A stretch of 64,000 nt of DNA from Aplectana chamaeleonis (Eukaryota > Nematoda > Chromadorea > Rhabditida > Cosmocercidae), in assembly GCA_029168955.1 (NCBI GenBank), contig JAPDOI010000446.1:124001-188000 (forward strand), given 5' to 3'. Shown here piece after piece: positions 20,901 to 36,635 of the stretch; the first letter of the stretch is position 1; each line of letters opens with the position of its first letter. Both the position numbers and the translations under genes were made by a program. A model generated the notes under the pieces. That model did no database searches, was not told where the DNA came from, and saw only the letters and a program-made list of their open reading frames with translations.

Positions 20901-23900
20901 CTCTCATTTGGGTCCCGCACACTTTCTACGGCGTTCTGCGCACGCCCATTTGGGTCCCGCACACTTTCTACGGCGTCCGGCGCCCTCCCACTTGGGTCCC
21001 GCACGCTTTCTACGGCGTCTGGCGCACTCTCATTTGGGTCCCGCACACTTTCTACGGCGTCTTGCGCACTTTCACTTTGTCACCGCACACTTTCTGCGGC
21101 GTCCGGCGCACTCTCATTTGGGTCTCGCACACTTTCTACGGCGTTCTGCGCACGCTCATTTGGGTCCCGCACACTTTCTACGGCGTCCGACGCACTCTTA
21201 TTTAGGTCTCACACACTTTCTACGGCGTACTGCTCACACCCATTTGAGTCCCGCACACCTTCGAGGCGCCCGGCGCGCTCTCATTTGGGTCCCACACATA
21301 TTCTGCGGCGTCTTGCGCACTTTCACTTGGGTCCCGCACGCTTTCTACGGCGTCTGGCGCACTCTCATTTGGGTCCAGCACACTTTCTACGGCGTCTTGC
21401 GCACTTTCACTGTGTCACCGCACACTTTCTACGGCGTCCGGCGCACTCCCACTTGAGTCCCGCACACTTTCTACGGCGTCTTGCGCACTTTCACTGTGTC
21501 ACCGCACACTTTCTACGGCGTCCGGCGCACTCTCATTTGGGTCCAGCACACTTTCTACGGCGTCTTGCGCACTTTCACTGTGTCACCGCACACTTTCTAC
21601 GGCGTCCGGCGCACTCCCACTTGAGTCCCACACACTTTCTACGGCGTCTTGCGCACTTTCACTGTGTCACCGCACACTTTCTACGGCGTCCGGCGCACTC
21701 TCATTTGGGTCCCGCACACTTTCTACGGCGTTCTGCGCACGCCCATTTGGGTCCCGCACACTTTCTACGGCGTCCGGCGCCCTCCCACTTGGGTCCCGCA
21801 CGCTTTCTACGGCGTCTGGCGCACTCTCATTTGGGTCCCGCACACTTTCTACGGCGTCTTGCGCACTTTCACTTTGTCACCGCACACTTTCTGCGGCGTC
21901 CGGCGCACTCTCATTTGGGTCTCGCACACTTTCTACGGCGTTCTGCGCACGCTCATTTGGGTCCCGCACACTTTCTACGGCGTCCGGTGCACTCCCACTT
22001 GGGTCCCGCACACTTTCTACGGCGTCCGACGCACTCTTATTTAAGTCCCACACATTTTCTACGGCGTACTGCTCACTCCCATTTGAGTCCAGCACACTTT
22101 CCAGGCGCCCGGCGCGCTCTCATTTGGGGCCCCACACATTTTCTGCGGCGTCCTGCGCACTCTCCTTTGGGTCCCACACACTTTCTACGGCGTACCTGCG
22201 CACTCTCATTTGGGTCCCACACACTTTCTACGGCGTCCTGAGCGCTCTCATTTGGGTCCCACACACTTTCTACGGCGTACTGCTCACACCCATTTGAGTC
22301 CGCACACATTCGAGGCGCCCGGCACGCTCTCATTTGGGTCCCACACATTCTGCTGCGTCTTGCGCACTTTCACTTGGGTCCCGCACGCTTTCTACGGCGT
22401 CTGGCGCACTCTCATTTGGGTCCAGCACACTTTCTACGGCGTCTTGCGCACTTTCACTGTGTCACCGCACACTTTCTACGGCGTCCGGCACACTCCCACT
22501 TGAGTCCCGCACACTTTCTACGGCGTCTTGCGCACTTTCACTGTGTCACCGCACACTTTCTACGGCGTCCGGCGCACTCTCATTTGGGTCCCGCACACTT
22601 GCTACGGCGTTCTGCGCACGCCCATTTGGGTCCCGCACACTTTCTACGGCGTCCGACGCCCTCCCACTTGGGTCCCGCACGCTTTCTACGGCGTCTGGCG
22701 CACTCTCATTTGGGTCCCGCACACTTTCTACTGCGTCTTGCGCTCTTTCACTTTGCCACCGCACACTTTCTGCGGCGTCCGGCGCACTCTCATTTGGGTC
22801 TCGCACACTTTCTACGGCGTTCTGCGCACGCTCATTTGGGTCCCGCACACTTTCTACGGCGTCTGGTGCACTCCCACTTGGGTCCCGCACACTTTCTACG
22901 GCGTCCGACGCACTCTTATTTAGGTCTCACACACTTTCTACGGCGTACTGCTCACACCCATTTGAGTCCCGCACACCTTCGAGGCGCCCGGCGCGCTCTC
23001 ATTTGGGTCCCACACATATTCTGCGGCGTCTTGCGCACTTTCACTTGGGTCCCGCACGCTTTCTACGGCGTCTGGCGCACTCTCATTTGGGTCCAGCACA
23101 CTTTCTACGGCGTCTTGCGCACTTTCACTGTGTCACCGCACACTTTCTACGGCGTCCGGCGCACTCTCATTTGGGTCCAGCACACTTTCTACGGCGTCTT
23201 GCGCACTTTCACTGTGTCACCGCACACTTTCTACGGCGTCCGGCACACTCCCACTTGAGTCCCGCACACTTTCTACGGCGTCTTGCGCACTTTCACTGTG
23301 TCACCGCACACTTTCTACGGCGTCCGGCGCACCCTCATTTGGGTCCCGCACACTTTCTACGGCGTTCTGCGCACGCCCATTTGGGTCCCGCACACTTTCT
23401 ACGGCGTCCGGCGCCATCCCACTTGGGTCCCGCACGCTTTCTACGGCGTCTGGCGCACTCTCATTTGGGTCGCGCACACTTTCTACTGCGTCCGGTGCAC
23501 TCCCACTTGGGTCCCGCACACTTTCTACGGCGTCCGACGCACTCTTATTTAAGTCCCACACATTTTCTACGGCGTACTGCTCACTCCCATTTGAGTCCAG
23601 CACACTTTCCAGGCGCCCGGCGCGCTCTCATTTGGGCCCCACTCACTTTCTACGGCGTCCTGCGCACTCTTATTTGGGTCTCACACACTTTCTACGGCGT
23701 ACCTGCTCACACCCATTTGGGTCCCACACACTTTCTACGGCGTCCTGAGCGCTCTCATTTGGGTCCCACACATATTCTGCGGCGTCTTGCGCACTTTCAT
23801 TTGAGTCCGCACACATTCGACGGCGCCCGGCGCACTCTCATTTGGGTCCAGCACACTTTCTGCTGCGTCTTGCGCACTTTCACTGTGTCACCGCACGCTT

Positions 23901-26900
23901 TCTACGGCGTCTGGCGCACTCTCATTTGGGTCCAGCACACTTTCTACGGCGTCTTGCGCACTTTCACTGTGTCACCGCACACTTTCTACGGCGTCCGGCA
24001 CACTCACTTGAGTCCCGCACACTTTCTAGGGCGTCTTGCGCACTTTCACTTGGGTCCCGCACGCTTTTTACGGCGTCCGGCGCACTCTCATTTGGGTCCC
24101 GCACACTTTCTACGGCGTTCTGCGCACGCCCATTTGGGTCCCGCACACTTTCTACGGCGTCCGGCGCCCTCCCACTTGGGTCCCGCACGCTTTCTACGGC
24201 GTCTGGCGCACTCTCATTTGGGTCGCGCACACTTTCTACTGCGTCTTGCGCACTTTCACTTTGTCACCGCATACTTTCTGCGGCGTCCGGCGCACTCTCA
24301 TTTGGGTCTCGCACACTTTCTACGGCGTTCTGCGCACGCTCATTTGGGTCTCGCACACTTTCTACGGCGTCCGGTGCACTCCCACTTGGGTCCCGGCACA
24401 TTTTCTACGGCGTCCGACGCTACTGTTATTTAGGTCCCACCCATTTTCTACGGCGTCCTGCGCACTCTCATTGGGGTCCCACACACTTTCTACGGCGTCC
24501 GACGCACTCTTATTTAGGTCTCACACACTTTCTACGGCGTACTGCTCACACCCATTTGAGTCCCGCACACCTTCGAGGCGCCCGGCGCGCTCTCATTTGG
24601 GTCCCCCACATATTCTGCGGCGTCTTGCGCACTTTCACTTGGGTCCCGCACGCTTTCTACGGCGTCTGGCGCACTCTCATTTGGGTCCAGCACACTTTCT
24701 ACGGCGTCTTGCGCACTTTCACTGTGTCACCGCACACTTTACGGCGTCCGGCGCACTCCCACCTGAGTCCCGCACACTTTCTACGGCGTCTTGCGCACTT
24801 TCACTGTGTCACCGCACACTTTCTACGGCGTCCGGCGCACTCTCATTTGGGTCCAGCACACTTTCTACGGCGTCTTGCGCATTTTCACTGTGTCACCGCA
24901 CACCTTTCTACGGCGTCCGGCGCACTCCACTTGAGTCCCGCACACTTTCTACGGCGTCTTGCGCACTTTCACTGTGTCCCCGCACACTTTCTCCGGCGTC
25001 CGGTGCACTCTCATTTGGGTCCCGCACACTTTCTACGGCGTTCTGCGCACGCCCATTCGGGTCCCGCACACTTTCTACGGCGTCCAGCGCACTCCGACTT
25101 GGGTCCCGCACGCTTTATACGGCGTGTGGTGCACTCTCATTTGGGTCCGCACACTTTCTACGGCGTCTTGCGCACTTTCACTTTGTCACCGCACACTTTC
25201 TGCGGCGTCCGGCGCACTCTCATTTGGGTCTCACACATTTTCTACGGCGTTCTGCGCACGCTCATTTGGGTCCCACACACTTTCTACGGCGTCCGACGCA
25301 CTCTTATTTAGGTCTCACACACTTTCTACGGCGTACTGCTCACACCCATTTGAGTCCCGCACACCTTCGAGGCGCCCGGCGCGCTCTCATTTGGGTCCCA
25401 CACATATTCTGCGGCGTCTTGCGCACTTTCACTTGGGTCCCGCACGCTTTCTACGGCGTCTGGCGCACTCTCATTTGGGTCCAGCACACTTTCTACGGCG
25501 TCTTGCGCACTTTCACTGTGTCACCGCACACTTTCTACGGCGTCCGGCGCACTCCCACCTGAGTCCCGCACACTTTCTACGGCGTCTTGCGCACTTTCAC
25601 TGTGTCACCGCACACTTTCTACGGCGTCCGGCGCACTCTCATTTGGGTCCAGCACACTTTCTACGGCGTCTTGCGCATTTTCACTGTGTCACCGCACACT
25701 TTCTACGGCGGCCGGCGCACTCCCACTTGAGTCCCGCACACTTTCTACGGCGTCTTGCGCACTTTCACTGTGTCACCGCACACTTTCTACGGCGTCCGGC
25801 GCACTCTCATTTGGGTCCCGCACACTTTCTACGGCGTTCTGCGCACGCCCATTTGGGTCCCGCACACTTTCTACGGCGTCCGGCGCCCTCCCACTTGGGT
25901 CCCGCACGCTTTCTACGGCGTCTGGCGCACTCTCATTTGGGTCCCGCACACTTTCTACGGCGTCTTGCGCACTTTCACTTTGTCACCGCACACTTTCTGC
26001 GGCGTCCGGCGCACTCCCACTTGGGTCCCGCACACTTTCTACGGCGGCCGACGCACTCTCATTTGGGTCCCGCACACTTTCTACAGCGTCCGACGCACTC
26101 TTATTTAGGTCTCACACACTTTCTACGGCGTACTGCTCACACCCATTTGAGTCCCGCACACCTTTCGAGGCGCCCGGCTCGCTCCCATTTGGGTCCCACA
26201 CATATTCTGCGGCGTCTTGCGCACTTTCACTTGGGCCCCGCACGCTTTCTACGGCGTCTGGCGCACTCTCATTTGGGTCCAGCACACTTTCTACGGCGTC
26301 TTGCGCACTTTCACTGTGTCACCGCACACTTTCTACGGCGTCCGGCGCACTCCCACTTGAGTCCCGCACACTTTCTACGGCGTCTTGCGCACTTTCACTG
26401 TGTCACCGCACACTTTCTACGGCGTCCGGCGCACTCTCATTTGGGTCCAGCACACTTTCTACGGCGTCTTGCGCACTTTCACTGTGTCACCGCACACTTT
26501 CTACGGCGTCCGGCGCACTCCCACTTGAGTCCCACACACTTTCTACGGCGTCTTGCGCACTTTCACTGTGTCACCGCACACTTTCTACGGCGTCCGGCGC
26601 ACTCTCATTTGGGTCCCGCACACTTTCTACGGCGTTCTGCGCACGCCCATTTGGGTCCCGCACCCTTTCTACGGCGTCCGGCGCCCTCCCACTTGGGTCC
26701 CGCACGCTTTCTACGGCGTCTGGCGCACTCTCATTTGGGTCGCGCACGCTTTCTACGGCGTCTTGCGCCCTCTCACTTTGTCGCCGCACACTTCCTGCGG
26801 CGTCCGGCGCACTCTCATTTGGGTCTCGCATACTTTCTACGGCGTTCTGCGCACGCTCATTTGGGTCTCGCACACTTTCTACGGCGTCCGGTGCACTCCC

Positions 26901-29900
26901 ACTTGGGTCCCGCACACTTTCCACGGCGTCCGACGCACTGTTATTTAAGTCCCACACATTTTCACGGCGTACTGCTCACCCCATTTGAGTCCAGCACACT
27001 TTCCAGGCGCCCGGCGCGCTCTCATTTGGGGCCCACACATTTTCTGCGGCGTCCTGCGCACACTCCTTTGGGTCCCACACACTTTCTACGGCGTACCTGC
27101 GCACTCTCATTTGGGTCCCACACACTTTCTACGGCGTCCTGAGCGCTCTCATTTAGGTCTCACACACTTTCTACGGCGTACTGCTCACACCCATTTGAGT
27201 CCCGCACACCTTCGAGGCGCCCGGCGCGCTCTCATTTGGGTCCCACACATATTCTGCGGCGTCTTGCGCACTTTCACTTGGGTCCCGCACGCTTTCTACG
27301 GCGTCTGGCGCACTCTCATTTGGGTCCAGCACACTTTCTACGGCGTCTTGCGCACTTTCACTGTGTCACCGCACACTTTCTACGGCGTCCGGCGCACTCC
27401 CACCTGAGTCCCGCACACTTTCTACGGCGTCTTGCGCACTTTCACTGTGTCACCGCACACTTTCTACGGCGTCCGGCGCACTCTCATTTGGGTCCCGCAC
27501 ACTTTCTACGGCGTTCTGCGCACGCCCATTTGGGTCACCGCACACTTTCTACGGCGTCCGACGCCCTCCCACTTGGGTCCCGCACGCTTTCTACGGCGTC
27601 TGGCGCACTCTCATTTGGGTCCCGCACACTTTCTACGGCGTCTTGCGCACTTTCACTTTGTCACCGCACACTTTCTGCGGCGTCCGGCGCACTCTCATTT
27701 GGGTCTCGCACACTTTCTACGGCGTTCTGCGCACGCTCATTTGGGTCCCGCACACTTTCTACGGCGTCCGTGCACTCCCACTTGGGTCCCGCACGCTTTC
27801 TACGGCGTCCGACGCACTCTTATTTAGGTCTCACACACTTTCTACGGCGTACTGCTCACACCCATTTGAGTCCCGCACACCTTCGAGGCGCCCGGCGCGC
27901 TCTCATTTGGGTCCACACATATTCTGCGGCGTCTTGCGCACTTTCACTTTGTCACCGCACGCTTTCTACGGCGTCCGGCGCACTCCCATTTGGGTCCCGC
28001 ACACTTTCTACGGCGTCTTGCGCACTTTCACTTTGTCACCGCACGCTTTCTACGGCGTCCGGCGCACTCCCACTTGGGTCCCGCACACTTTCTACGGCGT
28101 CTTGCGCACTTTCACTTTGTCACCGCACACCTTCTACGGCGTCCGGCGCACTCCCATGAGTCCCGCACACTTTCTACGGCGTCTTGCGCACTTTCACTGT
28201 GTCACCGCACACTTTCTACGGCGTCCGGCGCACTCTCATTTGGGTCCCGCACACTTTCTACGGCGTTCTGCGCACGCCCATTTGGGTCCCGCACACTTTC
28301 TACGGCGTCCGGCGCCATCCCACTTGGGTCCCGCACGCTTTCTACGGCGTCTGGCGCACTCTCATTTGGGTCGCGCACACTTTCTACTGCGTCTTGCGCA
28401 CTTTCACTTTGTCACCGCACACTTTCTGCGGCGTCCGGCGCACTCTCATTTGGGTCTCGCACACTTTCTACGGCGTTCTGCGCACGCTCATTTGGGTCTC
28501 GCACACTTTCTACGGCGTCCGGTGCACTCCCACTTGGGTCCCGCACATTTTCTACGGCGTCCGACGCACTGTTATTTAGGTCCCACACATTTTCTACGGC
28601 GTCCTGCGCACTCTCATTGGGGTCCCACACACTTTCTACGGCGTCCGACGCACTCTTATTTAGGTCTCACACACTTTCTACGGCGTACTGCTCACACCCA
28701 TTTGAGTCCCGCACACCTTCGAGGCGCCCGGCGCGCTCTCATTTGGGTCCCACACATATTCTGCGGCGTCTTGCGCACTTTCACTTGGGTCCCGCACGCT
28801 TTCTACGGCGTCTGGCGCACTCTCATTTGGGTCCAGCACACTTTCTACGGCGTCTTGCGCACTTTCACTGTGTCACCGCACACTTTCTACGGCGTCCGGC
28901 GCACTCCCACCTGAGTCCCGCACACTTTCTACGGCGTCTTGCGCACTTTCACTGTGTCACCGCACACTTTCTACGGCGTCCGGCGCACTCTCATTTGGGT
29001 CCAGCACACTTTCTACGGCGTCTTGCGCATTTTCACTGTGTCACCGCACACTTTCTACGGCGTCCGGCGCACTCCCAGAGTCCCGCACACTTTCTACGGC
29101 GTCTTGCGCACTTTCACTGTGTCACCGCACACTTTCTACGGCGTCCGGCGCACTCTCATTTGGGTCCCGCACACTTTCTACGGCGTTCTGCGCACGCCCA
29201 TTTGGGTCCCGCACACTTTCTACGGCGTCCGGCGCCCTCCCACTTGGGTCCCGCACGCTTTCTACGGCGTCTGGCGCACTCTCATTTGGGTCCCGCACAC
29301 TTTCTACGGCGTCTTGCGCACTTTCACTTTGTCACCGCACACTTTCTGCGGCGTCCGGCGCACTCTCATTTGGGTCTCGCACACTTTCTACGGCGTTCTG
29401 CGCACGCTCATTTGGGTCCCGCACACTTTCTACGGCGTCCGACGCACTCTTATTTAGGTCTCACACACTTTCTACGGCGTACTGCTCACACCCATTTGAG
29501 TCCCGCACACCTTCGAGGCGCCCGGCGCGCTCTCATTTGGGTCCCACACATATTCTGCGGCGTCTTGCGCACTTTCACTTGGGTCCCGCACGCTTTCTAC
29601 GGCGTCTGGCGCACTCTCATTTGGGTCCAGCACACTTTCTACGGCGTCTTGCGCACTTTCACTGTGTCACCGCACACTTTCTACGGCGTCCGGCGCACTC
29701 CCACTTGAGTCCCGCACACTTTCTACGGCGTCTTGCGCACTTTCACTGTGTCACCGCACACTTTCTACGGCGTCCGGCGCACTCTCATTTGGGTCCAGCA
29801 CACTTTCTACGGCGTCTTGCGCACTTTCACTGTGTCACCGCACACTTTCTACGGCGTCCGGCGCACTCCCGCGAGTCCCACACACTTTCTACGGCGTCTT

Positions 29901-32900
29901 GCGCACTTTCACTGTGTCACCGCACACTTTCTACGGCGTCCGGCGCACTCTCATTTGGGTCCCGCACACTTTCTACGGCGTTCTGCGCACGCCCATTTGG
30001 GTCCCGCACACTTTCTACGGCGTCCGGCGCCATCCCAGGTCCCGCACGCTTTCTACGGCGTCTGGCGCACTCTCATTTGCGTCCCGCAGACTTTCTACGG
30101 CGACTTGCGCGCTTTCACTTTGTCACCGCACACTTTCTGCGGCGTCCGGCGCACTCTCATTTGGGTCCCGCACACTTTCTACGGCGTTCTGCGCACGTCC
30201 GTTTGGGTCCCACACACATTCTATGGCGTCCGGCGCACTCTCACTTGGGTCCCACACACTTTCTACGGCGTCCGACGCACTGTTATTTAGGTGCCACACA
30301 TTTTTTACGGCGTCCTGCGCACTCTCATTTGGGTCCCACACACTATCTACGGCGTCCGACGCACTCTTATTTAAGTCTCACACACTTTCTACGGCGTACT
30401 GCTCCACACCCATTTGAGTCCCGCACACCTTCGAGGCGCCCGGCGCGCTCTCATTTGGGTCCCACACATATTCTGCGGCGTCTTGCGCACTTTCACTTGG
30501 GTCCCGCACGCTTTCTACGGCGTCTGGCGCACTCTCATTTGGGTCCAGCACACTTTCTACGGCGTCTTGCGCACTTTCACTGTGTCACCGCACACTTTCT
30601 ACGGCGTCCGGCGCACTCCCACCTGAGTCCCGCACACTTTCTACGGCGTCTTGCGCACTTTCACTGTGTCACCGCACACTTTCTACGGCGTCCGGCGCAC
30701 TCTCATTTGGGTCCAGCACACTTTCTACGGCGTCTTGCGCACTTTCACTGTGTCACCGCACACTTTCTACGGCGTCCGGCGCACTCCCACTTGAGTCCCG
30801 CACACTTTCTACGGCGTCTTGCGCACTTTCACTGTGTCACCGCACACTTTCTACGGCGTCCGGCGCACTCTCATTTGGGTCCCGCACACTTTCTACGGCG
30901 TTCTGCGCACGCCCATTTGGGTCCCGCACACTTTCTACGGCGTCCGGCGCCCTCCCACTTGGGTCCCGCACGCTTTCTACGGCGTCTGGCGCACTCTCAT
31001 TTGGGTCCCGCACACTTTCTACGGCGTCTTGCGCACTTTCACTTTGTCACCGCACACTTTCTGCGGCGTCCGGCGCACTCTCATTTGGGTCTCGCACACT
31101 TTCTACGGCGTTCTGCGCACGCTCATTTGGGTCCCGCACACTTTCTACGGCGTCCGACGCACTCTTATTTAGGTCTCACACACTTTCTACGGCGTACTGC
31201 TCACACCCATTTGAGTCCCGCACACCTTCGAGGCGCCCGGCGCGCTCTCATTTGGGTCCCACACATATTCTGCGGCGTCTTGCGCACTTTCACTTGGGTC
31301 CCGCACGCTTTCTACGGCGTCTGGCGCACTCTCATTTGGGTCCAGCACACTTTCTACGGCGTCTTGCGCACTTTCACTGTGTCACCGCACACTTTCTACG
31401 GCGTCCGGCGCACTCCCACCTGAGTCCCGCACACTTTCTACGGCGCCTTGCGCACTTTCACTGTGTCACCGCACACTTTCTACGGCGTCCGGCGCACTCT
31501 CATTTGGGTCCAGCACACTTTCTACGGCGTCTTGCGCGCTTTCACTGTGTCACCGCACACTTTCTACGGCGTCCGGCGCACTCCCACTTGAGTCCCACAC
31601 ACTTTCTACGGCGTCTTGCGCACTTTCACTGTGTCACCGCACACTTTCTACGGCGTCCGGCGCACTCTCATTTGGGTCCCGCACACTTTCTACGGCGTTC
31701 TGCGCACGCCCATTTGGGTCCCGCACACTTTCTACGGCGTCCGGCGCCCTCCCACTTGGGTCCCGCACGCTTTCTACGGCGTCTGGCGCACTCTCATTTG
31801 GGTCCCGCACACTTTCTACGGCGTCTTGCGCACTTTCACTTTGTCACCGCACACTTTCTGCGGCGTCCGGCGCACTCTCATTTGGGTCCCGCACGCTTTC
31901 TACGGCGTTCTGCGCACGCTCATTTGGGTCCCGCACACTTTCTACGGCGTCCGGTGCACTCCCACTTGGGTCCCGCACACTTTCTACGGCGTCCGACGCA
32001 CTCTCATTGGGGTCCCACACACTTTCTACGGCGTCCGACGCACTCTCATTTGGGTCCCGCACACTTTCTCCGGCGTCCGACGCCCTCTTACTTACGTCTC
32101 ACACACTTTCTACGGCGTACTCCTCACACCCATTTGAGTCCCGCACACCTTCGAGGCGCCCGGCGCGCTCTCATTTGGGTCCCACACATATTCTGCGGCG
32201 TCTTGCGCACTTTCACTTGGGTCACCGCACGCTTTCTACGGCGTCTGGCGCACTCCCATTTGGGTCCAGCACACTTTCTACGGCGTCTTGCGCACTTTCA
32301 CTGTGTCACCGCACACTTTCTACGGCGTCCGGCGCACTCCCACTTGAGTCCCGCACACTTTCTACGGCGTCTTGCGCACTTTCACTGTGTCACCGCACAC
32401 TTTCTACGGCGTCCGGCGCACTCTCATTTGGGTCCAGCACACTTTCTACGGCGTCTTGCGCACTTTCACTGTGTCACCGCACACTTTCTACGGCGTCCGG
32501 CGCACTCCCACTTGAGTCCCACACACTTTCTACGGCGTCTTGCGCACTTTCACTGTGTCACCGCACACTTTCTACGGCGTCCGGCGCACTCTCATTTGGG
32601 TCCCGCACACTTTCTACGGCGTTCTGCGCACGCCCATTTGGGTCCCGCACACTTTCTACGGCGTCCGGCGCCATCCCACTTGGGTCCCGCACGCTTTCTA
32701 CGGCGTCTGGCGCACTCTCATTTGGGTCGCGCACACTTTCTACTGCGTCTTGCGCACTTTCACTTTGTCACCGCACACTTTCTGCGGCGTCCGGCGCACT
32801 CTCATTTGGGTCTCGCACACTTTCTACGGCGTTCTGCGCACGCTCATTTGGGTCTCGCACACTTTCTACGGCGTCCGGTGCACTCCCACTTGGGTCCCGC

Positions 32901-35059
32901 ACATTTTCTACGGCGTCCGACGCACTGTTATTTAGGTCCCACACATTTTCTACGGCGTCCTGCGCACTCTCATTGGGGTCCCACACACTTTCTACGGCGT
33001 CCGACGCACTCTCTTATTTAGGTCTCACACACTTTCTACGGCGTACTGCTCACACCCATTTGAGTCCCGCACACCTTCGAGGCGCCCGGCGCGCTCTCAT
33101 TTGGGTCCCACACATATTCTGCGGCGTCTTGCGCACTTTCACTTGGGTCCCGCACGCTTTCTACGGCGTCTGGCGCACTCTCATTTGGGTCCAGCACACT
33201 TTCTACGGCGTCTTGCGCACTTTCACTGTGTCACCGCACACTTTCTACGGCGTCCGGCGCACTCCCACCTGAGTCCCGCACACTTTCTACGGCGTCTTGC
33301 GCACTTTCACTGTGTCACCGCACACTTTCTACGGCGTCCGGCGCACTCTCATTTGGGTCCAGCACACTTTCTACGGCGTCTTGCGCATTTTCACTGTGTC
33401 ACCGCACACTTTCTACGGCGTCCGGCGCACTCCCACTTGAGTCCCGCACACTTTCTACGGCGTCTTGCGCACTTTCACTGTGTCACCGCACACTTTCTAC
33501 GGCGTCCGGCGCACTCTCATTTGGGTCCCGCACACTTTCTACGGCGTTCTGCGCACGCCCATTTGGGTCCCGCACACTTTCTACGGCGTCCGGCGCCCTC
33601 CCACTTGGGTCCCGCACGCTTTCTACGGCGTCTGGCGCACTCTCATTTGGGTCCCGCACACTTTCTACGGCGTCTTGCGCACTTTCACTTTGTCACCGCA
33701 CACTTTCTGCGGCGTCCGGCGCACTCTCATTTGGGTCTCGCACACTTTCTACGGCGTTCTGCGCACGCTCATTTGGGTCCCGCACACTTTCTACGGCGTC
33801 CGACGCACTCTTATTTAGGTCTCACACACTTTCTACGGCGTACTGCTCACACCCATTTGAGTCCCGCACACCTTCGAGGCGCCCGGCGCGCTCTCATTTG
33901 GGTCCCACACATATTCTGCGGCGTCTTGCGCACTTTCACTTGGGTCCCGCACGCTTTCTACGGCGTCTGGCGCACTCTCATTTGGGTCCAGCACACTTTC
34001 TACGGCGTCTTGCGCACTTTCACTGTGTCACCGCACACTTTCTACGGCGTCCGGCGCACTCCCACTTGAGTCCGCACACTTTCTACTGCGTCTTGCGCAC
34101 TTTCACTGTGTCACCGCACACTTTCTACGGCGTCCGGCGCACTCTCATTTGGGTCCAGCACACTTTCTACGGCGTCTTGCGCACTTTCACTGTGTCACCG
34201 CACACTTTCTACGGCGTCCGGCGCACTCCCACTTGAGTCCCACACACTTTCTACGGCGTCTTGCGCACTTTCACTGTGTCACCGCACACTTTCTACGGCG
34301 TCCGGCGCCCTCCCAATTGGGGCCCGCCCACTTTCTACGGCGTTCTGCGCACGCCCATTTGGGTCCCTGCACACTTTCTACGGCGTCCGGCGCCCTCCCA
34401 CTTGGGTCCCGCACGCTTTCTACGGCGTCTGGCGCACTCTCATTTGGGTCCCGCACACTTTCTACGGCGTCTTGCGCACTTTCACTTTGTCACCGCACAC
34501 TTTCTGCGGCGTCCGGCGCACTCTCATTTGGGTCTCGCACACTTTCTACGGCGTTCTGCGCACGCTCATTTGGGTCCCGCACACTTTCTACGGCGTCCGG
34601 TGCACTCCCACTTGGGTCCCGCACACTTTCTACGGCGTCCGACGCACTGTTATTTAGGTCCCACACATTTTCTACGGCGTCCTGCGCACTCTCATTGGGG
34701 TCCCACACACTTTCTACGGCGTCCGACGCACTCTTATTTAAGTCTCACACACTTTCTACGGCGTACTGCTCACACCCATTTGAGTCCCGCACACCTTCGA
34801 GGCGCCCGGCGCGCTCTCATTTGGGTCCCACACATATTCTGCGGCGTCTTGCGCACTTTCACTTGGGTCCCGCACGCTTTCTACGGCGTCTGGCGCACTC
34901 CCATTTGGGTCCAGCACACTTTCTACGGCGTCTTGAGCACTTTCACTGTGTCACCGCACACTTTCTACGGCGTCCGGCGCACTCCCACTTGAGTCCCGCA
35001 CACTTTCTACGGCGTCTTGCGCACTTTCACTGTGTCACCGCACACTTTCTACGGCGTCC

Positions 35060-36635
35060 GGCGCACTCCCACTTGAGTCCCGCACACTTTCTACGGCGTC
35101 CGGCGCACTCTCATTTGGGTCCCGCACACTTTCTACGGCGTTCTGCGCACGCCCATTTGGGTCCCGAACACTTTCTACGGCGTCCGGCGCCCTCCCACTT
35201 GGGTCCCGCACGCTTTCTACGGCGTCTGGCGCACTCTCATTTGGGTCCCGCACACTTTCTACGGCGTCCGGCGCACTCTCATTTGGGTCCCGCACACTTT
35301 CTATGGCGTCCGGCGCGCTCTCATTTGGGTTCCACACACTTTCTAGGGCGTTCTGCGCACACCCATTTGGGTCTCGCACACTTTCTACGGCGTTCTGCGC
35401 ACGCTCATTTGGGTCCCGCACACTTTCTACGGCGTCCGGTGCACTCCCACTTGGGTCCCGCACACTTTCTACGGCGTCAGACGCACTCTCTTTTGGGTCC
35501 CGCACACTTTCTACGGCGTCCGGCGCACTCTCACTTGGGACCCACACACTTACTACGGCGTTCTGCGCACATCCATTTGGGTCCCGCACACTTTCTACGG
35601 CGTCCGGCGCACTCTCATTTGGGTCCCGCACACTTTCTACGGCGTCCGGCGCGCTCTCATTTGGGTTCCACACACTTTCTAGGGCGTTCTGCGCACACCC
35701 ATTTGGGTCCCGTACACTTTCTACGGCGTACGGCGCACTCTCACTTGGGACCCACACACTTTCTACGGCGTTCTGCGCACATCCATTTGGGTCCCGCACA
35801 CTTTCTACGGCGTCCGGCGCACTCTCATTTGGGTCCCGCACACTTTCTACGGCGTCCGGCGCACTCTCATTTGGGTTCCACACACTTTCTAGGGCGTTCT
35901 ACGCACACCCATTTGGGTCCCGCACACTTTCTACGGCGTCCGGCGCCCTCCCACTTGGGTTCCACACACTTTCTACGGCGTCCGGCGCCCTCCCACTTGG
36001 GTCCCGCACGCTTTCTACGGCGTCTGGCGCACTCTCATTTGGGTCCCGCACACTTTCTACGGCGTCTTGCGCACTTTCACTTTGTCACCGCACACTTTCT
36101 GCGGCGTCCGGCGCACTCTCATTTGGGTCTCGCGCACTTTCTACGGCGTTCTGCGCACGCTCATTTGGGTCCCGCACACTTTCTACGGCGTCCGGTGCAC
36201 TCCCACTTGGGTCCCGCACACTTTCTACGGCGTCGGACGCACTCTCTTTTGGGTCCCGCACACTTTCTACGGCGTCCGGCGCACTCTCATTTGGGTCCCG
36301 CACACTTTCTACGGCGTCCGGCGCACTCTCATTTGGGTTCCACACACTTTCTAGGGCGTTCTACGCACACCCATTTGGGTCCCGCACACTTTATACGGCG
36401 TCCGGCGCCCTCCCACTTGGGTTCCACACACTTTCTACGGCGTCCGGCGCACTCTCACTTGGGACCCACACACTTACTACGGCGTTCTGCGCACATCCAT
36501 TTGGGTCCCGCACACTTTCTACGGCGTCCGGCGCACTCTCATTTGGGTCCCGCACACTTTCTACGGCGTCCGGCGCGCTCTCATTTGGGTTCCACACACT
36601 TTCTAGGGCGTTCTGCGCACTCCCACTTGAGTCCC
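35060..36635. repeat. Satellite sub-array with a distinct monomer set
   Basis: In this block the usual GTGTCACCGCA monomers are nearly absent. Units such as TGGGTTCCACACACTTTCTAGGGCG and CACTTGGGACCCACACACTTACTACGG appear instead. The same set and order recur at about 39,010-39,800, so this is a duplicated sub-domain of the array. Confidence 0.75.

Noticed and set aside
35035..35883. Minus-strand acidic repeat frame (NESAPDAVESVRDP units) as a repeat protein gene
   Set aside because: It is interrupted at regular variant monomers elsewhere in the array, which supply stops; there are no start context, promoter or splice features.
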